Positions 1 through 6,095 of a stretch of DNA of 6,145 bases are shown here, in pieces (positions within the stretch are counted from its first letter, which is position 1; every line of letters begins with the position of its first letter). Under the pieces are notes generated by a model. That model did not search any database, was not told where the DNA came from, and saw nothing but the letters and a program-made list of their open reading frames with translations. Both the position numbers and the translations under genes were made by a program. This stretch comes from Cyclobacteriaceae bacterium (GTDB lineage: Bacteria; Bacteroidota; Bacteroidia; Cytophagales; Cyclobacteriaceae). The stretch is from assembly GCA_025455445.1 (NCBI GenBank), contig JALOMN010000105.1, positions 1-6,145 of the forward strand, written 5' to 3'.

Positions 1-48
1 AGCTTCGAGTCGAAATATGGAAACGTGTATCTGCGCAAAGCTCTCTAG
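1..48 (+). CDS. Possible C-terminal tail of an upstream gene (partial)
   Basis: Frame 1 is open from the window edge to a TAG at 46-48 and reads SFESKYGNVYLRKAL. The composition is protein-like, and the stop falls just before a hairpin pair, as expected for the end of a gene converging on the leftward gene that stops at 123. The other two forward frames are also open here, so frame choice rests on the stop position and residue make-up only. No family can be recognised from 15 residues. Confidence 0.3.
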   Translation, partial: SFESKYGNVYLRKAL

Positions 49-51
49 ATA

Positions 52-84
52 AGTTGTCCTACACTTTTAAAGTGTAGGACAACT
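52..84. repeat. Perfect 15-bp inverted repeat (hairpin 1 of 2)
   Basis: Arms 52-66 and 70-84 are exact reverse complements (core TGTCCTACAC / GTGTAGGACA) around a 3-nt centre. The element is preceded by CTAGAT at 45-50, and the same hexamer precedes the second hairpin at 89-94. No T-run follows on either strand, so it is not a classical intrinsic terminator. It may still act as a bidirectional transcription barrier or mRNA 3'-end stabiliser between convergent genes. It could also be a REP-like palindromic repeat. Confidence 0.8.
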
Positions 85-90
85 CGAGCT

Positions 91-123
91 AGATGTCCTT
101 CACCTGTAAGGTGCAGGACATCT
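91..123. repeat. Imperfect 15-bp inverted repeat (hairpin 2 of 2)
   Basis: Arms 91-105 and 109-123 pair at 14 of 15 positions, the single mismatch being T100 against C114, around loop GTA. Each arm matches the corresponding arm of the hairpin at 52-84 at 12 of 15 bases. Two of the three differences are compensated in the other arm, so the stem is kept. The last base, 123, is also the final base of the leftward gene's TGA stop, so the hairpin begins immediately at that gene's end. Confidence 0.8.
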
Positions 124-1253
124 CATTTAAGCTGTTGATGAAAATATAATTCGTAGTCCGGCAACTTATCCGGATGACCAATCTTCACAAGATCTTTTAG
201 AATCAAATCTGGTCGCAAATAACCCAACTCTAAAAACTCACTGCCCCCTTTTGCACCTTTCCGCGCATTGTATGTAAATACCCGACTATTCGTAAAAGAA
301 GAAAACAACGAATACCTCGTTTCGGCCACTTTCATTTCGGCTAATGTAGTAAAGGAGCCGACACCAATCCATAAATCAGCATCCTTGCCCTTTTCAAACA
401 CTGATTCAAAGCTCAGCTCCAGGAATCCGTTAGAATCTGTTTCCTTCCATAAATAATTCAATCCCGCATCCTCAAAAAGTTTAGCTGCATAATTTTGTCC
501 TGCCGGCATAAACCAGGTGTCGCCATAAACAACTCCGCTTAATATAGACGGTTGAATTTCGATATGCTTTACAAGTGCATGAGTTGCCAAATAAGCACGT
601 TCAATTTCATTGAATACAGAATCTGCTTCTTTCTCTCTATCAAAAAAAAGGGCCATAAACTTAATCCATTCAGCTCTACCCAACGGATGCTTCTCCAGGT
701 ATTCTGCATTAATTACAACCGGTATTCCCAGCTCCTGAATTTTCTTTAGTTGGCCCAAGTCTTTACTCATCGTGTAGCCCATCACCAAATCAGGATGCAA
801 TGAATAAAGCACTTCAATGTTCATTCCTTTGTCTATTCCTAAATCGGTAACTTCACCTGCATCAATTCTTGCCCGCATTTTTTCTGAACTGATATAATCG
901 GTTGTAGGAAAGCCAATCAATGAATTAGTTTCATCAATATAATCCAGCAATGGTATGTGAGTAGTGGATGTACAAACTATATTTTCTATCGGAGTTTGAA
1001 TTACTTGTACGCTGGCAGTGTGGTCAGGTATTTTTTCACCTTTTGGCACTAACAAGTATTGATAACCATCCTGAGCTCCCTGGTAGGGATAATTTACAGT
1101 AACCAGTTTACTGTTACCAAGTTGCGTTACTGAAAATCCGACTGCATATTTCAGTGAGTCTGAAGTTGCGTGTTGAGTACTGTCTGTTTTTGAATTGCAC
1201 GACCACACTACCACCACAGCACAAATAATAAAAATGTTGAGTTTCAAAGTCAT
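123..1253 (-). CDS. ABC-transporter substrate-binding lipoprotein, BtuF/FepB type (cobalamin or iron-chelate family)
   Basis: Exported solute-binding protein of the helical-backbone class (COG0614, peripl_BP_2), which hands cobalamin, siderophore or haem-type ligands to an inner-membrane ABC importer. I start it at the ATG at 1253 (376 aa). From there the protein opens with M-T-L-K, a hydrophobic stretch and a lipobox-like V-W-S-C at residues 16-19, giving a lipoprotein signal; Trp at -2 is unusual. The in-frame ATG at 1292 would add 13 residues ahead of this signal. The N-lobe begins near residue 90 (ENIVCTSTTHIPLLDYI). Next come EVLYSLHPDLVMGY (147-160), LGIPVVINAEY (175-185) and the connecting helix with PLGRAEWIKF (190-199). 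The C-lobe runs to the end. The ligand cannot be read from sequence. No permease, ATPase or TonB receptor is in the window, and I saw no cobalamin riboswitch upstream. Confidence 0.85.
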   Translation of the reverse strand: MTLKLNIFIICAVVVVWSCNSKTDSTQHATSDSLKYAVGFSVTQLGNSKLVTVNYPYQGAQDGYQYLLVPKGEKIPDHTASVQVIQTPIENIVCTSTTHIPLLDYIDETNSLIGFPTTDYISSEKMRARIDAGEVTDLGIDKGMNIEVLYSLHPDLVMGYTMSKDLGQLKKIQELGIPVVINAEYLEKHPLGRAEWIKFMALFFDREKEADSVFNEIERAYLATHALVKHIEIQPSILSGVVYGDTWFMPAGQNYAAKLFEDAGLNYLWKETDSNGFLELSFESVFEKGKDADLWIGVGSFTTLAEMKVAETRYSLFSSFTNSRVFTYNARKGAKGGSEFLELGYLRPDLILKDLVKIGHPDKLPDYELYFHQQLK

Positions 1254-1505
1254 AACTGCAAGATTAAGAAAATAAGGAAAAACAAATCTCATCCTTGTGA
1301 TTTCATTTGACTTATGAGAATATCTTTTTCAATTTCAACATACTGAACCAGCAGCTGGTAAAAATTATTTCCGAAACCTTAACCACTCTCTTCAAAACAT
1401 TTTCTCACAACCAATGTTAAGAATCTTCATATATACAAAGTGCAGAAGTTTTTTGTCATAATTGACTGAATTTAAACTTTAGTTGAAGACCCGACTCTAA
1501 TAATC
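1254..1505. other. Divergent intergenic spacer, no clear element
   Basis: This AT-rich 252-bp spacer separates the leftward lipoprotein gene from the rightward DUF5522 gene and should hold both promoters. I found no good TAnnTTTG box on either strand. The best rightward candidate is TTTG at 1452-1455 with a degenerate TAAACTTTAG at 1473-1482, which has wrong internal spacing. I saw no tRNA, riboswitch or strong hairpin. Confidence 0.4.
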
Positions 1506-1676
1506 ATGAGTAGAAAGAAGATTAATACCCAGAAAACTGAAGACTATTACCTTGAAAATGGGCTGATGGTCTTTACCGCTTCTTTCCTTTTAAAACGCGG
1601 CTATTGTTGCCAACGCGGTTGCCGGCATTGTCCTTATGAAGCGGAAATAAAAAAAACTAAGGTAAAAAAGTATTAA
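1506..1676 (+). CDS. DUF5522 small cysteine-rich protein
   Basis: A complete 56-codon gene from ATG 1506 to TAA 1674-1676. The product begins MSRKKINTQK, then has DYYLENGLMVFTASFLLKRG (residues 13-32) and the cluster YCCQRGCRHCPY (33-44), followed by a lysine-rich tail. The pattern YxENGLMVFTxxxLxRGxCC-x3-C-x2-CPY is what I recall of DUF5522, a family of unknown function found in Bacteroidota and some eukaryotes. The four cysteines (34, 35, 39, 42) resemble the CC-x3-C-x2-C cluster of the oxidoreductase-like domain, which suggests metal or Fe-S binding; that is inference. There is no signal peptide or membrane helix, so it is probably cytoplasmic. No Shine-Dalgarno sequence is visible. The last 20 bp overlap the 3' end of meaB on the other strand. 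Confidence 0.85.
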   Translation: MSRKKINTQKTEDYYLENGLMVFTASFLLKRGYCCQRGCRHCPYEAEIKKTKVKKY

Positions 1677-2640
1677 CAATCTTATTGGCCGCTGCCGATG
1701 GGAGAATTTTCTTATCCATAATTTGAGTCTCCATTAGTTTAATTGCATCCCTTACTTCAATTCTGTCAACTAATCGTTGAGTAAGTAAATGTTGCACACT
1801 CTCTCTGAACCACGCCAAATCCTGTTGCTTTCTTTGTAACCCGAAATATCCGTTGGCGTTGGTGAATGTTGAATATTCTAAAATCAACTCCCACACCTCA
1901 GCAATCCCGGTTCGCTCAATCGAAGATGCCGTCAATACTTTTGGGCTCCATCCCGATTCGGCCAAAGAAAATAAATGCAGTGCATATTGAAAATCAGTTC
2001 TTGCCTGGTTCGCCAACTTATTATTATCACCATCAGCTTTATTAATCACAATGGCATCTGCCATTTCCATGATACCTTTTTTTATTCCTTGAAGTTCATC
2101 ACCTGCTCCGGGTAACATCAGCAATAAAAAGAAATCAACCATGTTGCGAACCGCAGTTTCTGATTGCCCCACACCTACCGTTTCAATAATAATCACATCA
2201 AAGCCCGCTGCTTCGCAAAGTAACATGGCTTCACGCGTGCGATCGGCAACCCCACCTAAGGCTGCACCTGTTGCGGTAGGCCGTATGTATGCGAGCGGAT
2301 CTTTAGCCAACTCTTCCATGCGGGTTTTATCACCAAGAATACTACCCCGTGTTTTCGCGCTGCTGGGGTCAATCGCCAGTATGGCAACTCGTTTTTTTAA
2401 TGAAGTCAAATGCTTTCCAAACGCTTCTATAAAGGTGCTCTTTCCTACTCCCGGCACACCGGTGATGCCAATGCGAATTGCGCGGCCGGTATAAGGCAAA
2501 AAATATTCTATGAGCGATTCAGCCAGCGTGCGATCCTCTCTGCGGGTGCTTTCTGCCAATGTGATTGCCTGCGCTAACAATACAATATTGCCTTGCGGTA
2601 TCTGCTCAGTAAAATCCTTAAATGCGGGTTTGAGGGCCAA
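1657..2640 (-). CDS. meaB: MeaB/ArgK-family G protein, methylmalonyl-CoA mutase chaperone
   Basis: A cytoplasmic SIMIBI-class GTPase of 327 aa, the usual family length. Family members gate adenosylcobalamin loading into methylmalonyl-CoA mutase and protect or reactivate it, in the propionate/succinyl-CoA pathway. An N-terminal helical part contains the family motif LAQAITLAES (22-31). Then come the Walker A loop GVPGVGKST (61-69), AIDPSSAKTRGSILGDKTRM (89-108), ETVGVGQSE (153-161), LQGIKKGIMEMAD (183-195) in the switch III region, the guanine-specificity motif NKAD (200-203) and TASS (237-240). A C-terminal helical dimerisation arm follows. All nucleotide-binding motifs are intact. The start is TTG at 2638-2640: the frame upstream has no ATG before a stop, and the first internal Met is residue 108, inside the GTPase core. 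No mutase gene is adjacent. The tail overlaps the DUF5522 gene. Confidence 0.95.
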   Translation of the reverse strand: MALKPAFKDFTEQIPQGNIVLLAQAITLAESTRREDRTLAESLIEYFLPYTGRAIRIGITGVPGVGKSTFIEAFGKHLTSLKKRVAILAIDPSSAKTRGSILGDKTRMEELAKDPLAYIRPTATGAALGGVADRTREAMLLCEAAGFDVIIIETVGVGQSETAVRNMVDFFLLLMLPGAGDELQGIKKGIMEMADAIVINKADGDNNKLANQARTDFQYALHLFSLAESGWSPKVLTASSIERTGIAEVWELILEYSTFTNANGYFGLQRKQQDLAWFRESVQHLLTQRLVDRIEVRDAIKLMETQIMDKKILPSAAANKIVNTFLP

Positions 2641-2707
2641 TTGAAAGGTATAAATTGTGAAACGATATGAGGTAAATTTCTAAATTTACTCTTTAACTTC
2701 CTTGATC
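2641..2707. promoter_or_regulatory. Divergent promoter region between meaB and the CHASE2 gene
   Basis: This 67-bp gap must carry signals for both divergent genes. Rightward, TAAATTTC (2673-2680) and TAAATTTA (2681-2688) each match the Bacteroidota -7 box TAnnTTTG at 7 of 8 positions and lie in direct tandem. The second would give a leader of about 14 nt. TAAATTTA is its own reverse complement, so it could also serve leftward. A third 7-of-8 match on the minus strand, TACCTTTC (2650-2643), is too close to the meaB start to be likely. No TTTG lies at the expected distance from any of them, so the assignment is weak. Confidence 0.35.
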
Positions 2708-4039
2708 ATGAAGAGATTTTGGTTTCAATGCCTCAATATCACCATTTTCGTCTTTACGATGATGTGGTTGGTAAACAAACTTACCGATCTGAAAATGTTC
2801 AATGCCTTCGACCCATTTTCACAAGCATTGAAGGATTTTGAAATGACCGACTATGCATTTTCAAAATTGCGTGAAGATCCTAAGGTAGATGAACGAATTG
2901 TGATCGTCAATCTTGGTGAGCTTAGCAGACGGGAAGTTGCCGCTCAGTTATATATTATTAACCGCTACAAGCCCAGGGTAATTGGCATCGATAGTTATTT
3001 CGATTGTGAAGGCAGGCTAAGAGATTTGGAAAATTGTCCGGCATTGGCAGATACACTGGGTAATGTCCTTTTAGCGAACGCCATCGAAGAAGCAGGAAAT
3101 GTGGTGTTAGTCTCAAAATTGTTGCAAACCACAAAAAAAGCTAATGACCCGGAAGCAATTGATATTTATGATTCGCTGGAGTTTTCTGATCTGAACTTCA
3201 GTATGTATGCGAAACATGGCTTTGCCAACCTGGTGACTAATGCCGATTACCAGGAAGACGTCAAGCAATGCCGCTCATTCGTGCCCAGGTATGACGTAAA
3301 TGGAGAAGAGCAGTTGGCCTTTGCTGTGCAACTTTGCATGCAGTATGATCCGGAAAAAACCAAACGCTTCTTAGCGAGAACTAAAGAAGAAGAAATTATC
3401 AATTACCGTGGCAATGTTGAAATGCAGGATGTACGGTTAAAAACAATTCATGATAAGGCCATTTCAACCACTAATTATCCGGGCATGTTTTTCGCGCTGG
3501 ATGTTGACCAACTGCTAAGAGAGGATTTCGATTCCAGCCTGTTAAAAGACAAAATCGTGATTATGGGTTTCATGGGAAAACAATTTGGCGATCCCGCGTG
3601 GGATGATAAATATTATACACCGCTAAACAAAAAGGTAGCTGGCAGAGCCAACCCGGATATGTTTGGAGTAGTAATTCACGCGAATATCGTTGCCATGATT
3701 TTGAATGAAGATTACATAGGAGAATTAACAGATTGGACGCAATATATGATTGCTATTATTATCTGTTTCTTTACCATTAGTCTTTTCATAATTGTTGACC
3801 AACGCTTACCCATGTGGTTTGATACGCTTTCCGTAACCATACAGGTTATCCAGATTTTGGCAATTTCCGGGTTAATTGTGTATGCCTTTGTAAATTGGTC
3901 TATGAAGCTGGAACTTAGTCTTACACTGGCTGCCTCGGCCCTGGTAGGTCCTTGTTATGATATCTATAAAGGCTTCCAAAACCAGATTTTGGCATGGAAT
4001 GATAAAAGAAGACTTACCAAACAGCCCGCTGAGGTATAA
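2708..4039 (+). CDS. CHASE2-domain membrane sensor protein lacking an effector domain
   Basis: A 443-aa protein with one N-terminal membrane helix (about 8-23), a large extracytoplasmic CHASE2 domain (about 40-335), and three closely spaced C-terminal helices (about 345-363, 371-394 and 400-418). CHASE2 is recognised from the early IVIVNLGELSRREVA (64-78), the strand-turn YKPRVIGIDSYF (87-98), LLKDKIVIMGFMG (278-290) and the closing FGVVIHANIVAMIL (319-332). In CHASE2 receptors this layout normally leads into a kinase, cyclase or GGDEF domain. Here only about 25 basic cytoplasmic residues follow, so any output needs a partner. The start is set at ATG 2708; a TTG two codons upstream would add only M-I. 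It is followed by its own terminator and then by two secreted paralogues on the same strand. The ligand is unknown. Confidence 0.85.
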   Translation: MKRFWFQCLNITIFVFTMMWLVNKLTDLKMFNAFDPFSQALKDFEMTDYAFSKLREDPKVDERIVIVNLGELSRREVAAQLYIINRYKPRVIGIDSYFDCEGRLRDLENCPALADTLGNVLLANAIEEAGNVVLVSKLLQTTKKANDPEAIDIYDSLEFSDLNFSMYAKHGFANLVTNADYQEDVKQCRSFVPRYDVNGEEQLAFAVQLCMQYDPEKTKRFLARTKEEEIINYRGNVEMQDVRLKTIHDKAISTTNYPGMFFALDVDQLLREDFDSSLLKDKIVIMGFMGKQFGDPAWDDKYYTPLNKKVAGRANPDMFGVVIHANIVAMILNEDYIGELTDWTQYMIAIIICFFTISLFIIVDQRLPMWFDTLSVTIQVIQILAISGLIVYAFVNWSMKLELSLTLAASALVGPCYDIYKGFQNQILAWNDKRRLTKQPAEV

Positions 4040-4043
4040 AGTT

Positions 4044-4070
4044 AAAAAATCGTCATTGGCACGATTTTTT
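4044..4070 (+). terminator. Intrinsic terminator after the CHASE2 gene
   Basis: A perfect 10-bp stem, AAAAAATCGT (4044-4053) with ACGATTTTTT (4061-4070), closes a 7-nt loop and begins 4 nt after the stop codon. The stem is A/T-rich with only two G-C pairs, so it may be leaky. The A-run and T-run make it symmetrical and potentially bidirectional. Confidence 0.65.
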
Positions 4071-4072
4071 GT

Positions 4073-4080
4073 TATTTTCG
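4073..4080 (+). promoter_or_regulatory. Possible -7 box for the first FecR-like gene
   Basis: TATTTTCG matches TAnnTTTG at 7 of 8 positions and would put the transcript start about 14 nt before the ATG at 4100. No TTTG lies at the usual spacing: the nearest TTG (4056-4058) is in the terminator loop, only 14 nt upstream. If real, this promoter overlaps the preceding terminator. Confidence 0.3.
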
Positions 4081-4099
4081 TAACTTAAACATGAGAAAT

Positions 4100-4999
4100 A
4101 TGAAAAAGAGAACTACTCTCTTGGTTTTTTACTTCCTTTTAACTGCCACACTTACCTTTGGGCAGGGCTATACCTTTAAAGTATTGATAAACAAAGGTAT
4201 GAATGAGATAAAAACAGGGGGCAACTGGCAGGCTATTAAAACAGGGGCTATTCTAAATCCGGGCGATGAACTTAAAATCGCTGAAAACGCTCAGGTTACT
4301 TTGGTGTATAAAACCGGTGATGCCATGGAAGAAAAAAAGGCAGGCACCTATAAAATCGAAGAGCTTGAAAAGCGAATGAAATCAACTCCAAGTGTACTTA
4401 ATAAATACACTGATTTTATGCTTTCCAGTAATTCAGCGGAAGCCAAGAAAAACAGGTTGAGTGCCACCGGGGCAGTGCACCGTGGTTTGGAAGACATCAA
4501 AGTATTTCTGCCAGAAAACCAAAACTCAGAAATTTTCAACTCTACAGTATATGTAAATTGGGAAGCTAGTGCAAAAGGCCCTTACATTGTTACATTAACC
4601 AATATGTTTGATGAAGAGTTGGCAAAAATTGAAACACCCGAAGCTTCCGTAAAAGTTGATCTGAATGATCCTAAATTATCTTCCGAAACAGCCATCTTAA
4701 TTACTGTTAAAGTGAAGAGTGACAGTAAGAAAAAATCAGAAGCATATCTAATCAAAAAGTTATCTTCTGGCCGCTATGAAACCATTAAGAAATCATATAC
4801 TGAACTTAATAATGAGTTAAGTCCAGATTACGTTGAACTCAACAAACTCATACAAGCATCTTTCTATGAGCAAAACAAGTTATTTATAGATGCTATCTCA
4901 TGCTATGAAGAACTAATGAAATTAGATCCTACCAACGAATCATATCGTGAGATCTATGACGAGTTCTTATATAGAAATAAATTGAAGAATCCGAAATAA
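4100..4999 (+). CDS. Secreted FecR-like / TPR-like protein, paralogue A
   Basis: A 299-aa exported protein of unknown function. Start: ATG 4100 is preferred over ATG 4091, because GAAAT-ATGAAAAAG here matches GAAAC-ATGAAAAAG before paralogue B and places the signal peptide identically. The signal peptide covers residues 1-21 (MKKR, hydrophobic core, TFG then QG). The mature N-terminus is a FecR-like beta domain (about 24-95): FKVLINKG, IKTGAILNPGDELKIAENA, a VTLVYKTG strand and the AGTYKIEELEK turn. SVLNKYTDF and KKNRLSATGAVHRG lead to a second beta-rich part containing VYVNWE and GPYIVTLTN (about 125-205). The C-terminus (about 230-299) is helical with one TPR-like hairpin, FIDAISCYEELMKLDP. 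There are no catalytic motifs and no lipobox, so it is likely periplasmic. The next gene is a close paralogue, and a CHASE2 sensor gene lies upstream. Confidence 0.8.
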   Translation: MKKRTTLLVFYFLLTATLTFGQGYTFKVLINKGMNEIKTGGNWQAIKTGAILNPGDELKIAENAQVTLVYKTGDAMEEKKAGTYKIEELEKRMKSTPSVLNKYTDFMLSSNSAEAKKNRLSATGAVHRGLEDIKVFLPENQNSEIFNSTVYVNWEASAKGPYIVTLTNMFDEELAKIETPEASVKVDLNDPKLSSETAILITVKVKSDSKKKSEAYLIKKLSSGRYETIKKSYTELNNELSPDYVELNKLIQASFYEQNKLFIDAISCYEELMKLDPTNESYREIYDEFLYRNKLKNPK

Positions 5000-5022
5000 G
5001 AACTTCCATTAGGTTACTACCT

Positions 5023-5055
5023 GATAACCCCGCCAATTGGTGGGGTTATCTTTTT
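5023..5055 (+). terminator. Strong intrinsic terminator after paralogue A
   Basis: GATAACCCCGCC (5023-5034) pairs with GGTGGGGTTATC (5039-5050), with one G-T wobble and an AATT loop, followed directly by TTTTT (5051-5055). It is the most stable of the three terminators here. It ends only 19 bp before the start codon of paralogue B. Confidence 0.9.
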
Positions 5056-5074
5056 AAAATTAAAAATGTGAAAC

Positions 5075-5971
5075 ATGAAAAAGAAAATTTTTCTTATTGT
5101 TATCGCGACTTTTAGTTTTCTATCCTTTGCGTTCGCGCAGGATTATGTCTTTAAGGTATTAATCAATAAGGGACATAATGAAATGTATGCCAACGGAACC
5201 TGGCACCCTATAAAAACAGGTGCCTTATTGAAATCGGGTGATGAAATAAAAATTGCAGAAAATGCTTCTGTGGCACTGGTTCATAAAATGGGCGATGCGC
5301 TTGAAGAAAAGAGATCCGGCACCTATAAAATTGACGATCTCGAAAAGCAGGTAAAACCCGGCAAAAGCGTACTTAACAAATACACTGATTTCATTCTCAC
5401 CAAAAACTCAGAAGAAGAAAAGAAAAACAGAATGCAGGCCACCGCTGCCGTCCATCGTGGTCCGCAGGAAATTATGCTTCACCTGCCTGAAAGCCGCTAC
5501 GCAGATGTTTTTAATAATACCGTGTATATAAACTGGGAAGCAAAAATTGCAGGACCCTATGTGGTGACAATAACAAACAGATTTGGTGAAGTGCTGATGA
5601 AGTCTGAAACTAGTGAAACTTCATTAAAGGTGAACTTAACCGACCCTAAGTTAGGTGCAGAGTCCGATCTATTGGTATTTGTAGGCTTAAAATCGGATAA
5701 TATCGTTTCAGATTCAAGATTGATTAAAAAGTTATCAGGCAACAGGCTTAAATCAATTAAAAAATCCTATGCGGAGTTAAACAGTGCGCTATCACCAGAA
5801 AGCGAAGAATTGAACACGCTAATCTGGGCATCTTATTATGAACAAAATATGTTGTTCATTGATGCGATCACCTCTTATGAACAACTGATTCAAATAGATC
5901 CCAACAATGAATACTATCGCGAAGTCTATGATGATTTCCTATATCGGAACAAACTAAAATATCCCAACTGA
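5075..5971 (+). CDS. Secreted FecR-like / TPR-like protein, paralogue B
   Basis: A 298-aa paralogue of the preceding gene product. By hand alignment about 169 of 277 mature positions are identical (roughly 60%), with a single one-residue gap, so the pair arose by tandem duplication. The signal peptide is residues 1-21 (MKKK, hydrophobic core, AFA then QD). The FecR-like domain (about 24-95) shows FKVLINKG, IKTGALLKSGDEIKIAENA and SGTYKIDDLEK. Conserved linkers are SVLNKYTDF and KKNRMQATAAVHRG, then VYINWE and GPYVVTITN. The C-terminal helical TPR-like hairpin is FIDAITSYEQLIQIDP. Divergence is greatest around the KSDNIVSDSR loop (about 205-215) and least at the two ends of the mature protein. 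Secreted FecR-like domains of this sort are probably protein-interaction or envelope-binding modules, but no function is established here. Confidence 0.8.
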   Translation: MKKKIFLIVIATFSFLSFAFAQDYVFKVLINKGHNEMYANGTWHPIKTGALLKSGDEIKIAENASVALVHKMGDALEEKRSGTYKIDDLEKQVKPGKSVLNKYTDFILTKNSEEEKKNRMQATAAVHRGPQEIMLHLPESRYADVFNNTVYINWEAKIAGPYVVTITNRFGEVLMKSETSETSLKVNLTDPKLGAESDLLVFVGLKSDNIVSDSRLIKKLSGNRLKSIKKSYAELNSALSPESEELNTLIWASYYEQNMLFIDAITSYEQLIQIDPNNEYYREVYDDFLYRNKLKYPN

Positions 5972-5992
5972 TTAATTCTTATAACCAGTCAT

Positions 5993-6021
5993 AAAAGCCT
6001 CGCTCAATACGGGGCTTTTTT
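5993..6021 (+). terminator. Intrinsic terminator after paralogue B
   Basis: AAAAGCCTCG (5993-6002) pairs with CGGGGCTTTT (6010-6019), with one T-G wobble and a 7-nt loop. The T-run spans 6016-6021. It lies 21 bp after the TGA stop and separates the sensory cluster from sucD. Confidence 0.85.
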
Positions 6022-6047
6022 ATTGTCTACATCTGCAAAACAGGCGC

Positions 6048-6077
6048 TTGTCAGGCAATTATATTCTCCTAATTTTG
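6048..6077 (+). promoter_or_regulatory. Bacteroidota-type promoter of sucD
   Basis: TTG at 6048-6050 (the -33 element, preceded by C) is separated by exactly 19 nt from TAATTTTG at 6070-6077, a perfect match to the TAnnTTTG -7 box used by the primary sigma factor of Bacteroidota. Transcription would begin near 6083, leaving a leader of about 13 nt before the ATG at 6096. Confidence 0.75.
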
Positions 6078-6095
6078 CGTACTAACCTTTTTCTT

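Noticed and set aside
45..123. Possible start of a CRISPR array from the two similar hairpins
   Set aside because: There are only two imperfect copies, each a complete palindrome, with no spacer of typical size and no cas gene.
268..749. Two plus-strand open frames (268-456 and 552-749) within the lipoprotein gene
   Set aside because: They are antisense to a well-supported solute-binding protein, with no recognisable motifs.
1254..1505. Possible cobalamin riboswitch upstream of the BtuF-type gene
   Set aside because: No B12-box-like conserved core or extended stem set was seen, and the spacer is AT-rich and poorly structured.
2141..2494. 117-codon open frame on the plus strand within meaB
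   Set aside because: It is antisense to the most conserved GTPase motifs of meaB. Its serine/proline-rich product shows no family pattern and is explained by the codon bias of the real gene.
4091..4099. ATG at 4091 as the start of paralogue A
   Set aside because: It would add M-R-N ahead of a typical MKKR signal peptide, whereas the ATG at 4100 shares its context and spacing with paralogue B.
5012..5029. GGTTA (5012-5016) could pair with TAACC (5025-5029) as an antiterminator before the terminator at 5023
   Set aside because: A 5-bp stem is far weaker than the 12-bp terminator stem, and no leader or regulatory ligand site accompanies it. It is probably chance.
4348..5742. Minus-strand open frames at 4348-4539 and 5557-5742 in the two paralogues
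   Set aside because: They lie antisense to clear coding sequence, at non-equivalent positions in the two copies, and encode nothing recognisable.
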